From Halocalculus aciditolerans (GTDB lineage Archaea > Halobacteriota > Halobacteria > Halobacteriales > Halobacteriaceae), in the NCBI RefSeq assembly GCF_014647475.1, contig NZ_BMPG01000002.1:1-64000 (forward strand): a stretch of 64,000 nt of DNA, given 5' to 3'. The first letter of the stretch is position 1. Each line of letters opens with the position of its first letter. Of this stretch, positions 1 through 7,509 are shown piece after piece. A model generated the notes under the pieces. That model was given only the letters and a program-made list of their open reading frames with translations, was not told the DNA's origin and made no database searches. The translations under genes were made by a program, and so were the position numbers.

Positions 1-20
1 TCATTAGTCTCCGAGGAGCG

Positions 21-55
21 ACAGCCATCGGGGCTGTTGTTGTTCGGGGATTTTT
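21..55 (+). terminator. Possible terminator at window start
   Basis: An inverted repeat (acagcc at 21-26, ggctgt at 32-37) is followed by a T-run at 51-55. It could end a gene to the left of the window. Nothing else in positions 1-148 looks coding; a TATA-like ggtatacat near 59-67 may serve the ABC transporter gene that follows. Confidence 0.3.
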
Positions 56-148
56 CTCGGTATACATAGCGGTGGGTCACGAGTGGTTGGGGAGTGGTAA
101 CACTTCGCTTCCACAACGTATTCCCGGGTGTGGGGTGCAGGTCGTCGT

Positions 149-895
149 ATGTCCGGGCCACTGGCTATCGAGGCGAGGGATTTGACGAAGGTGTACGGCG
201 AGGAGGTCGCCGTCGAGGGGTTGGACCTCTCGATTCCGGCGGGGACGGTGTACGGGTTTCTGGGGCCGAACGGGGCGGGGAAGACGACGACGATGCGGAT
301 GTTGACGACGTTGACGGTGCCGACGCGGGGGTCGGCGTCGATTGCCGGGGCGTCGGTGGCGGACCGCGACGCGGTGGTGCCGCGAATCGGCTATTTGCCG
401 GAGGAACCACCGTTATTCGACGAGCTGACCGGCCGCGAGCAACTGGAGTACATCGCGGGGTTGCGCGACCTCCCGGAGCGGGAGGGGGCGGCGCGCATCG
501 ACGAACTCCTCGACCGGTTCGGGCTGGCGGGGGACGCGGACAAACGCATCAGCGCGTACTCGAAGGGGATGAAGCAGAAGACGGGAATCGTGCAGGCGCT
601 CCTCCACGAGCCGGACGTGGTGTTCTTAGACGAGCCGACGTCGGGGCTGGACCCGCGGGCGGCGCGAACGGTACGGGACACCATCGCGGCGTTGGCGGCG
701 GAGGACGCGACGGTCTTCCTCTCTTCTCACATCCTCTCGGTCGTCGACGAGCTCGCGGACACGGTCGGCGTACTGTTCGACGGTGACCTGGTGGCGGAGG
801 GCGCGCCGGACGCGTTGAAGCGGCGGGCGGCGTCCGGGGAGCAGCAGAGTCTGGAGGACGTCTTCTTCGAAGTGACGACGGAGGACGAGCCGTGA
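149..895 (+). CDS. ABC transporter ATP-binding protein
   Basis: This is the 248-residue cytoplasmic ATPase of an ABC-2 type exporter. Walker A (GPNGAGKT) is at residues 39-46, the signature YSKGM near 137-141, and Walker B VVFLDE at 157-162, followed by the D-loop and the switch His in SSHIL. An in-frame GTG at 128 would add seven residues; the ATG at 149 fits the usual start of the family. The stop overlaps the GTG of the next gene (GTGA), so the two are co-translated with the membrane subunit. The exported substrate cannot be told from sequence. Confidence 0.9.
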   Translation: MSGPLAIEARDLTKVYGEEVAVEGLDLSIPAGTVYGFLGPNGAGKTTTMRMLTTLTVPTRGSASIAGASVADRDAVVPRIGYLPEEPPLFDELTGREQLEYIAGLRDLPEREGAARIDELLDRFGLAGDADKRISAYSKGMKQKTGIVQALLHEPDVVFLDEPTSGLDPRAARTVRDTIAALAAEDATVFLSSHILSVVDELADTVGVLFDGDLVAEGAPDALKRRAASGEQQSLEDVFFEVTTEDEP

Positions 896-2508
896 GGGGA
901 TTCCCGAACCCGTCGCACGCACTCGCTATCGGTCGGTTCGAGACGGTCCGCCGGTTTCGCGTCGTCACGGGGAGCGCCCTCCAGTTGGTGGCGCTCGCCG
1001 TCGGCGCGCTGTTCCTCGTCGGGGTGGCGTTCGGGGCGGCGGCCGGCGCGTACGTGGTCGGCGGGCAGCTCGCCGCGGGAGCGGTCTCGAACGCGGCGAC
1101 GTACGCGACGTGGACGGCGTCGGGTATCGTGCTCGGTCTCGGCGGGCTGACGGGCTTCCGAATCGTGGGCGAGCAGGGCGAAATCGACCACGAGGCCGGG
1201 ATGCTCACCACCGTCCCGTATCGGGACGTGGTCGGCGGCATCCTCGTCGCGGAGCTGGTGGGCGTCGCGGTGTATCTGACGCCGCTCGCGCTCCTCGTCG
1301 GCGGCGGGCTGGCGGTCGGCTCCGGCTCGCTCCTCGCGGGCGTCTGTGTGCCGCTCGCGGTGGGTGTGCTCGCGGTGTTCGCGGTGACGGCCGGGCACGC
1401 CGTGGGGTACGTCCTCCGCGCCGGCATCGCGCGGTCGCCGTTCTTCGCCGCGCACAAGTCGAAGCTCGCAGTCGGCGTCTTCCTCGCCTACATGTACTTC
1501 GTGACGGTCTATCAGGACTTCTCGGTCTTCCGCCCGCTGCTCGACGCCGTCGGCGGGACGCCGGTCGGCTGGGTCGGGCTCGCGCCGCTCGCCGCGCTCG
1601 GCACGGCGTCACCCCTGCTCGCGGTCGCCGGGTTCGCCGCCGTGGCCGCCGTGACGCCGGTCTGCCTCCGCGCGGCCGTCGCCGCGGCCGGCGACGCCTG
1701 GTACACTGAGACGGTCGCCTCGACGCGGGCGTCCGGGGAGCACGAGGAGACGTCGGTGGCGGGCGGACGGCTCGCGAGCGCGGTCGGCGGGCCGTCGGCG
1801 TGGGTCGCGCGCATCGCGCTGACACGCGCCTACCGCCGCCCCATCAAGGTCGTCTTCGTCCTCTACCCGTCGTTCGCGCTGGTCACGCCGCTCGCCGATA
1901 TCGCGCAGACGGGCGAGGTCCCCGGCGCGCTCCCGGTCGTAATCGCCGTCTACGGCGCGTGGGCGGCGGGCGCGGGGTTCGCCTTGAACCCGCTCGGCGA
2001 CGACGGCGCGATGCTCCCCGTGACGCTCACGAGCGGGCTCTCCGGGCGCGCGTACGTCCGGGGCCTCGTCACGGCCGCCGTGCTCGCCGGCGCGGGCGTC
2101 GTCCTCCCCGCCGCGCTCGTGCTCGGCGTTCTCGTCCCGCTCACACCGACCCAGCTTCTCACGCTCGCCGCCGCGACGCTCGCGCTCCTCGTCGGCGGGT
2201 CGATGCTCGCGACGGGCGTCGGTTGTGCGTTCCCGCGGTTCGACGCCGTCCGCATCTCGCGGAGCCGCCGCGTCGTCGCGCCGAGCCTCATCGCGTTCGC
2301 CGTCTACTCTCTCGTCCTCTTCATCGTCTCCCTCCCCGGGCTCGCGACGCAGAGCACGCTCGTCGCGTCCGGCATCGGGAACGCCGTCGGCCTCTCCGCC
2401 GAGAGCGTGCAGGTGTTCGGCGCGCTCGTCACCGCCGGATTCGTCGGCGTCGCCGGCTACGTGAGCTACCGGTCCGCGGTCGACGCCGTCGACTCGTACA
2501 CGCTCTAA
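892..2508 (+). CDS. ABC-2 type membrane permease
   Basis: A 538-residue, very hydrophobic protein with about a dozen predicted membrane helices arranged as two similar halves, starting at a GTG that overlaps the ATPase stop. It is the expected membrane partner of the preceding ATPase. No substrate-determining motif is visible. The family is common in haloarchaea and poorly characterised, so the call rests on hydrophobicity and operon context rather than on a signature. Confidence 0.75.
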   Translation: MRGFPNPSHALAIGRFETVRRFRVVTGSALQLVALAVGALFLVGVAFGAAAGAYVVGGQLAAGAVSNAATYATWTASGIVLGLGGLTGFRIVGEQGEIDHEAGMLTTVPYRDVVGGILVAELVGVAVYLTPLALLVGGGLAVGSGSLLAGVCVPLAVGVLAVFAVTAGHAVGYVLRAGIARSPFFAAHKSKLAVGVFLAYMYFVTVYQDFSVFRPLLDAVGGTPVGWVGLAPLAALGTASPLLAVAGFAAVAAVTPVCLRAAVAAAGDAWYTETVASTRASGEHEETSVAGGRLASAVGGPSAWVARIALTRAYRRPIKVVFVLYPSFALVTPLADIAQTGEVPGALPVVIAVYGAWAAGAGFALNPLGDDGAMLPVTLTSGLSGRAYVRGLVTAAVLAGAGVVLPAALVLGVLVPLTPTQLLTLAAATLALLVGGSMLATGVGCAFPRFDAVRISRSRRVVAPSLIAFAVYSLVLFIVSLPGLATQSTLVASGIGNAVGLSAESVQVFGALVTAGFVGVAGYVSYRSAVDAVDSYTL

Positions 2509-2549
2509 CCCCGGTGATTTATGGCTCTCTCGGCCGGCGAGTAGACTAC

Positions 2550-3041
2550 ATGGTCATCTACGAGGCGGACGTCCCCGGCGTGGGGAAGCGCTACGAGGTC
2601 GAGGCGGACGACGGCTCGCGGCTCGTCGTCATCGTCCACCACGACGGGAAGCGCGAGATATTCCGCCGGCCGAACGCGGACGCGGACGCGGAGAAGCTCT
2701 TCGACCTGTCGTCGACGCAGGCGAAGGACGCGGCGAACGTCCTCCAGGGGGCGGACTTCCAGCCGCTCGACCTCGACAACGCGGACGTCCCGCTCGGCGG
2801 CGCGGTCATCGAGTGGGTGACGGTCCCTGAGACGTCGCCGCTCGTCGGGGAGACGTTCGCGGACGCCGGTATCCGCGAGCACACGGGCGTGACGGTCGCG
2901 GCCGTGCAGCGCGGCGACGACACGCTCGCCAGTCCCGGCGCGCGCACGACGCTCGAAGCCGGCGACGTCCTCGTCGTCGTCGGCACGCGCGAGGATCAGC
3001 AGGCGCTGGAGACGCTCCTCCGGACCGGCTCGCTCGACTAG
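2550..3041 (+). CDS. Cation/proton antiporter regulatory subunit (TrkA-C/RCK_C, KhtT-like)
   Basis: A 163-residue soluble protein. Its N-terminal half is an uncharacterised beta-rich region. The C-terminal half (about 80-160) is an RCK_C/TrkA-C domain, seen in SPLVGETFADAGIRE and the closing GDVLVVVGT. In KhtTU-type systems such a subunit gates the membrane antiporter in response to ligand or pH. The TAG stop directly abuts the ATG of the antiporter gene, as expected for a two-component KhtTU-like system. The ATG at 2550 is chosen because the upstream open frame runs inside the preceding permease gene. Confidence 0.85.
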   Translation: MVIYEADVPGVGKRYEVEADDGSRLVVIVHHDGKREIFRRPNADADAEKLFDLSSTQAKDAANVLQGADFQPLDLDNADVPLGGAVIEWVTVPETSPLVGETFADAGIREHTGVTVAAVQRGDDTLASPGARTTLEAGDVLVVVGTREDQQALETLLRTGSLD

Positions 3042-4235
3042 ATGGCGGCGTTCTCTCTCCTCGAAGTCGGGATCGCGCTCCTCGCTATCGCGCTCGCCGG
3101 CGCGCTCGCCCGGCGGTTCGGCCAGTCCGTCATCCCGGCGTACATCGCGGCCGGCATCATCGTCGGCCCGCACGTCCCGACGAACCTCTTCGGCGTCTCC
3201 CTCCGGCTCGTCGAGCACACGGCCTTCATCGACACCATCGCGGAGCTCGGCGTCGTCCTCCTCCTGTTCTTCCTCGGGCTGGAGTTCCACGTCGAGACGC
3301 TCTTCTCGAACACCCGGCGCGTCCTCGGTATCGGCGCGCTCGACTTCGCGGTGAACGCCGCGGTCGGCGTCGCCATCGGACTGCTCTTCGGGTTCGGCGT
3401 GACCGGAACCGTCCTCCTCGTCGGCATCGTCTACATCTCCTCCAGCGCCATCATCACGAAGTCGCTCACGGAGGCGGGGTGGCTCGCGAACCCGGACGCG
3501 GAGGTCATCCTCAGCACGCTCGTCGTCGAGGACCTCCTCATCGCCGTCTACCTCGCCGTCGTCTCCGCCGTCGTCATCGGCGGCGGCACGCTCTCCGAGG
3601 CCGCGGTCACGGTCGGACAGTCCTTCGTCTTCCTCGCGGTGCTCGCCGCCGCGGCGTCCCTCGGCACGAAGCAGGTCGAGCGCGTCTTCGACATCAACTC
3701 GGACGAACTCTTCGTCCTCCACGTCTTCGGCGTGCTCGTCGTCGTCGCCGCCCTCGCGCTCTCGCTCGGCGTGAGCGAAGCGGTCGCGGCGTTCTTCGTC
3801 GGCACCGCGTTCACCGGCACGTCGCTCGTCGAGCGCATCGAGACCGCGCTCACCCCCCTCCGCGACGTCTTCGCCGCCGTCTTCTTCTTCTCCATCGGCC
3901 TCGTCACCGACCTGCTCGTCGTCGCCGACGTCGCCGTCCTCCTCGCCGTCGCCGTCCTCCTCACGACCGCGAGCAAACTCGTCTCCGGCGTCGCCAGCGG
4001 CCGCCTCTACGGCCTCTCCGACCGCCGCTCCGTCCGCGTCGGCCTCGGCCTCGTCGCCCGCGGCGAGTTCTCCCTCATCATCGCGACGCTCGCCGCCACG
4101 AGCGCCGTCCCCGAAGTCCGCGACCTCGTCCCGGCGTTCGCCGCCGGCTACGTCCTCGCCATGAGCCTCCTCGGCACGCTCTGCATCCAGTACGAACCAC
4201 GCATCGCCCGCGCCGTCGGCCTCGCCGACACCTGA
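3042..4235 (+). CDS. CPA2-family K+(Na+)/H+ antiporter (KhtU/KefB-like)
   Basis: A 397-residue membrane protein with about 12 helices from the Na_H_Exchanger (CPA2) family. It shows the early GPHVP segment, the SSSAIITKSL stretch typical of KefB/KhtU transporters, and a late conserved LVARGEFSLIIA helix. There is no C-terminal TrkA-N domain, consistent with regulation by the separate RCK_C protein encoded just upstream with no gap. It probably exports K+ or Na+ in exchange for protons during osmotic or pH stress. Ion preference is inferred. Confidence 0.88.
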   Translation: MAAFSLLEVGIALLAIALAGALARRFGQSVIPAYIAAGIIVGPHVPTNLFGVSLRLVEHTAFIDTIAELGVVLLLFFLGLEFHVETLFSNTRRVLGIGALDFAVNAAVGVAIGLLFGFGVTGTVLLVGIVYISSSAIITKSLTEAGWLANPDAEVILSTLVVEDLLIAVYLAVVSAVVIGGGTLSEAAVTVGQSFVFLAVLAAAASLGTKQVERVFDINSDELFVLHVFGVLVVVAALALSLGVSEAVAAFFVGTAFTGTSLVERIETALTPLRDVFAAVFFFSIGLVTDLLVVADVAVLLAVAVLLTTASKLVSGVASGRLYGLSDRRSVRVGLGLVARGEFSLIIATLAATSAVPEVRDLVPAFAAGYVLAMSLLGTLCIQYEPRIARAVGLADT

Positions 4236-4342
4236 CCGCCCACCTCGCCGCGACTTCCTGCCCCGCTTCGCTGCCGAGCGGATAGCGGGCTGACACGCCT
4301 CGCCCGCGGTTCCGGGCGTTCGAGCGCGATTCTCCGGATGGA

Positions 4343-4348
4343 TTTATG
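4343..4348 (+). promoter_or_regulatory. TATA-like element before micro-ORF and FtsZ-like gene
   Basis: TTTATG at 4343-4348 is centred about 29 bp before the ATG at 4375, the spacing of a leaderless haloarchaeal transcript. It suggests the mRNA begins at the micro-ORF start codon. Confidence 0.4.
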
Positions 4349-4374
4349 AGGGCCGCGCACCGGATACCACCACG

Positions 4375-4416
4375 ATGGCGGGCGCGGGACGCGAGGCGCG
4401 GAGGGAGCGCGCGTGA
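4375..4416 (+). CDS. Arg-rich 13-residue upstream micro-ORF
   Basis: ATG at 4375 opens a 13-codon frame (MAGAGREARRERA) whose TGA stop overlaps the GTG start of the next gene as GTGA. It sits about 29 bp after a TATA-like element, so it could be the first cistron of a leaderless mRNA that delivers ribosomes to the FtsZ-like gene. This may instead be chance; only position and overlap support it. Confidence 0.3.
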   Translation: MAGAGREARRERA

Positions 4417-5342
4417 CCGGAGAGCGCTCGCTCCGCGCCGCCCTCGACGCGCTCGCCGACTCCATCGTCGTCCGCGGCTTCGGCCCCGCCGGCCACGCCG
4501 CCACCGACACCGACGTTGCCACCGATACCGACGCGGACACGGACACTGACGCGGACACCGCGAGCGACGGCGACTCACACCCTGCGGGGGCGAGCGCGGT
4601 TCCCGCACACGTGGACGCGACGGCGGTTTTCGCCGCCGTGGAACTCGGCGACGCGACCGGGGACGCCGTCGCGGCCGTCGACGCGCTCGCGCCCGACACG
4701 CTCGGCGTCGTCGTCGCGGCCGTCCCCGACGGCGGCCTGAACCAAGAGGCGTGGGCGGCGCTCCGCGACCTCCGCGCCGCGGCCGACGCCGTCGTCCTCG
4801 TCGGCGGCCACGGTGACGCCGAAACCGCGCTCCGAGCGGGCGTCGCGGTCCTCAGAGACATCGTCGAGGGCGTCGGCGTCGTGAACCTCGACCTCGCGGA
4901 CCTCCGCACCGTCCTCGGCGACCACGACCTCGCCGTCCTCGCGAGCGGGCACGCGGACCCCGGCGACGCGAACGCGGCCGTCGTCGGCCGGACGCTCGAC
5001 GCCGCCCCGCCCGGGTTCGGGTTCGCGCAGGCCCCGACGGTCCTCGTCCACGTCGTCGGCGGCCCCGGCGTCACCGTCGAAACCGCGGGCGACGTCGTCG
5101 CGGGCGTCCGCGAGCGCGTCGCGTCCGACGCCCACCTCATCTGGGGCGCGACCGTCGAGGACGACCGCGACCCGGACGCCCTCGACCTCACCGTCGTCGT
5201 CGGCGGCGTCGAACCGCTCGCCGGCCCCGACGACCCCTGCCCGCGCTGTGGCACGCCGCTCGTCGGCTACTCGCTCGGCGAGCGCTCTACGACCTTCTGC
5301 GAATCCTGCGGCTACACGGGCGTCGAACGCTCGCTCCGCTGA
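4413..5342 (+). CDS. Degenerate FtsZ-family protein with C-terminal zinc ribbon
   Basis: A 309-residue protein. Residues about 95-268 follow the tubulin/FtsZ order: a VVVAAVP strand, a T7-like loop VNLDLADLRTVL (157-168, keeping N158, D160 and D163), and the C-terminal-domain motif LIWGATVEDD (242-251). The glycine-rich T4 GTP-binding signature GGGTGTG is absent; the aligned region reads ELGDATGDAV. Residues 31-50 are an Asp/Thr/Ala repeat. The tail holds two CxxC pairs (C276, C279, C296, C299), a zinc ribbon. GTP hydrolysis seems unlikely; a role modulating FtsZ or CetZ is speculation. The GTG start overlaps the upstream micro-ORF stop. Confidence 0.7.
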   Translation: MTGERSLRAALDALADSIVVRGFGPAGHAATDTDVATDTDADTDTDADTASDGDSHPAGASAVPAHVDATAVFAAVELGDATGDAVAAVDALAPDTLGVVVAAVPDGGLNQEAWAALRDLRAAADAVVLVGGHGDAETALRAGVAVLRDIVEGVGVVNLDLADLRTVLGDHDLAVLASGHADPGDANAAVVGRTLDAAPPGFGFAQAPTVLVHVVGGPGVTVETAGDVVAGVRERVASDAHLIWGATVEDDRDPDALDLTVVVGGVEPLAGPDDPCPRCGTPLVGYSLGERSTTFCESCGYTGVERSLR

Positions 5343-5378
5343 CTCGGTCGACTTGTCCTGCCCGGAGGATGTAGGAGT

Positions 5379-6044
5379 TCATGCGAGCGTGGCGACCGCG
5401 TACGTCGCGACGACGACCCAGAGCGCGCCGATACCGAGTTCCGTGTAGACGACGAGGTCGGCGATAGAACCCGTCTCGTACCACCGCTGGCCGTCCAGCC
5501 GATAGCGGCCGTTCTCGACGCGCGTGAGGCGTTTGAACTTCGCGTCGTTGCTCCGGAGAAGGGCGTCGTCGACGCGCTCGACGTAGTCTTCGATTTCGCT
5601 CCGCCGGTCCCACGCGGCGTTCCGCCCGCGCCGGTAGCGGAGCGACCAGTTCGAGAGGAGGCAGAAGAGGAGCGCGCCGACGGCAGCGACGCCCGCGAGC
5701 TCCGCGAGCCGGCCGTTCCAGTAGAGCCGGCTCGCCACGTCGAGGAGCAGGCCGAACAGCGCGAGGGAGACGTAGAACGACTGGATGAGGAGCGTCTCCT
5801 TGTTCCGCCCGTCTTCGGCGGCGTTCTCGTAGTCGGCGAGCAGGAGGTCGCGCCGCCACTCGCTCTCTAACGCGGCTTCGACGGCCGCCGGGTCGTAGTC
5901 GCCGTAGTCCACGCGCCACTGTCCCCGGAACGCCGCACCGGTTCCCGTCGATTCCTCGTCGCTTCCCACCGAGCTGTCGGCGTCGCCCTCGGCTGATTCC
6001 CCGCCACTTCGGGGCGATTCATCGGCGTCGTCTCCCGCGCTCAT
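5379..6044 (-). CDS. Uncharacterised membrane protein
   Basis: A 221-residue protein I do not recognise. It has a disordered acidic N-terminus (about 1-38), a charged region, a pair of membrane helices (about 86-105 and 114-132), a basic cytoplasmic stretch (RYRRGR), an amphipathic segment, and a third helix at the C-terminus (about 199-221). A T-rich TATA-like stretch (tttattttt on the minus strand) lies about 27 bp before the ATG, so it is probably a leaderless single gene. Its neighbours give no functional hint. Confidence 0.65.
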   Translation of the reverse strand: MSAGDDADESPRSGGESAEGDADSSVGSDEESTGTGAAFRGQWRVDYGDYDPAAVEAALESEWRRDLLLADYENAAEDGRNKETLLIQSFYVSLALFGLLLDVASRLYWNGRLAELAGVAAVGALLFCLLSNWSLRYRRGRNAAWDRRSEIEDYVERVDDALLRSNDAKFKRLTRVENGRYRLDGQRWYETGSIADLVVYTELGIGALWVVVATYAVATLA

Positions 6045-6088
6045 GCGTCGCGGTCACCGCGTCGAAAAATAAACCTCAGGGTGGGCTC

Positions 6089-6757
6089 TCACTCGCGGTC
6101 GGCGAGCGCCTCCTGGTACGCCTCTCGGGTGTCGATGTCGCGGCGGACGCCGGGGTCGCCGGTCTCGACGAGCGCGCTCCGCTCGCCGTCGAGGAGGATG
6201 GACTTCCCGCCGACGTCGCCGTCGACGTCGGCGAGCGCGTCGAAGTGCCGGGCGTCGAAGAGCACGGGATTCCCTCGTCTCCCCTCGTAGGCGGCGGCGA
6301 GCGCGGTCCACTTCCTGGTGGCGTAGACCGCGAGCAGGGCGTCGACGCTCGCGGGCGCGACGAACGGCATGTCGCCGAGCGCGAAGACGGCGGCGTCCGC
6401 GCCGGCGTCACGGGCCGCGCGAACGCCCGCTGCGACCGACGTCGCCTGCCCCCGTTCGTAGTCGGGGTTCTCGATGAGGTCGACGGAGAGACCGGTGAGG
6501 GCGTCGCGTACGCGGTCGGCGTCGTGCCCGAGGACGACGACGACGCGGTCGACACCGCTGTCGCGGAGGGCGCGGGCGGCGCGGCGGACGAGCGGTTCGC
6601 CGTCCAGTGGTGCGAGGAGTTTGTTCGCGTCGCCGTACCGGCTGCTCGTCCCGGCGGCGAGCAGGACGCCGACGACCGTCGACGGGGTTGACGGCGGTGT
6701 CGCGTCCGCGGATGGCGTGACGACCGGAAGCTCGTCGCGCGCGCGGTCGGCTGGCAC
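6089..6757 (-). CDS. MocA/MobA-like molybdenum cofactor nucleotidyltransferase
   Basis: A 222-residue NTP transferase. The signature VLLAAGTSSRYGDANKLL (residues 31-48) has the GTSSRxG phosphate loop and downstream Lys that bind the nucleotide; ALGDMPF is the metal-binding Asp motif. MocA uses CTP to make molybdopterin cytosine dinucleotide, the cofactor of xanthine dehydrogenase-family enzymes. It is divergent from the CoxSLM operon across a 257-bp region, so it probably supplies cofactor to those enzymes. CTP versus GTP preference is inferred from context. Confidence 0.85.
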   Translation of the reverse strand: MPADRARDELPVVTPSADATPPSTPSTVVGVLLAAGTSSRYGDANKLLAPLDGEPLVRRAARALRDSGVDRVVVVLGHDADRVRDALTGLSVDLIENPDYERGQATSVAAGVRAARDAGADAAVFALGDMPFVAPASVDALLAVYATRKWTALAAAYEGRRGNPVLFDARHFDALADVDGDVGGKSILLDGERSALVETGDPGVRRDIDTREAYQEALADRE

Positions 6758-6862
6758 GTCTCGACGTAGCGTGCGCGGGGTAGATAGGCGTTGTCCGCAC
6801 GCGCCCGCAACGATAATCCTTCACGAATATTCGGCAACGTGGTGGGTCGTGGATGGGGGGCT

Positions 6863-6890
6863 GGGATACCTTTTTGCTGTGTGGTATCCC
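6863..6890. promoter_or_regulatory. Inverted repeat operator candidate, mocA/coxS intergenic region
   Basis: Perfect 8-bp arms GGGATACC (6863-6870) and GGTATCCC (6883-6890) flank a 12-nt T-rich spacer. The repeat lies in the divergent 257-bp region between the cytidylyltransferase gene and the CoxSLM operon. It is a good candidate binding site for a dimeric regulator, possibly the TetR protein at 15.4-16.0 kb. The leader from here to the coxS ATG is about 125 nt. Confidence 0.5.
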
Positions 6891-7014
6891 TAGTCACACC
6901 GTCCGATGGTGACAAGGACTTGGTGTGTTCGTCCGGGGTGACGGCGCGCCTCAACACTCGACGGAGCGGCCGAGGCCCGAGACGCGAACCACGCCACGGG
7001 AACACAGACGACAC

Positions 7015-7506
7015 ATGGCAGAACACGACATCACGCTCACCGTCAACGGTGAGGACCACGAACTGACCGTCGAATCGCGCACGCTCCTGGTACACGCACT
7101 CCGGGACGAACTCGGCTACACCGGCCCGAACGTCGGCTGCGAGAGCACGCTCTGCGGAGCGTGCACCGTCCACGTCGACGGCGACGCCGCCAAATCCTGC
7201 ACGCTGCTCGCCGTGCAGGCCGACGGGAAGGAAATCACGACCGTCGAAGGGCTCGCGGAGGGCCGTGACCTCCACCCGATACAGGAGTCCTTCCAGGAAG
7301 AACACGGCCTCCAGTGTGGCTACTGCACGCCGGGGATGATTATGACGACGAAACAGCTCCTCGAAGAGAACCCCGACCCGAGCCGCGAGGAGATTCGGGA
7401 GGCCCTCGAAGGCAACCTCTGTCGCTGCACCGGCTATCAGAACATCGTAAACGCCGTCGAGAGCGCGGCCGGGAAGCTCCGCGGCGCACAAGCACACGGG
7501 GACTGA
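7015..7506 (+). CDS. coxS: Mo hydroxylase small subunit, 2x[2Fe-2S] (CoxS-like)
   Basis: A 163-residue iron-sulfur subunit of the xanthine dehydrogenase/CO dehydrogenase family. The N-terminal plant-ferredoxin domain has Cys42, 47, 50 and 62; the second cluster domain has Cys101, 104, 136 and 138 in QCGYCTPGMIM and LCRCTGYQNIV. It passes electrons from the Mo site to FAD. The ATG at 7015 gives the standard N-terminus; the frame is open 30 codons further upstream without family similarity. Three bases separate it from the large-subunit gene. The symbol reflects the family, not proof of CO oxidation. Confidence 0.93.
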   Translation: MAEHDITLTVNGEDHELTVESRTLLVHALRDELGYTGPNVGCESTLCGACTVHVDGDAAKSCTLLAVQADGKEITTVEGLAEGRDLHPIQESFQEEHGLQCGYCTPGMIMTTKQLLEENPDPSREEIREALEGNLCRCTGYQNIVNAVESAAGKLRGAQAHGD

Positions 7507-7509
7507 CGC

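Noticed and set aside
4504-4560. Asp/Thr-coding repeats in the FtsZ-like gene as a separate element
   Set aside because: They stay in frame and are a typical acidic low-complexity linker of haloarchaeal proteins.
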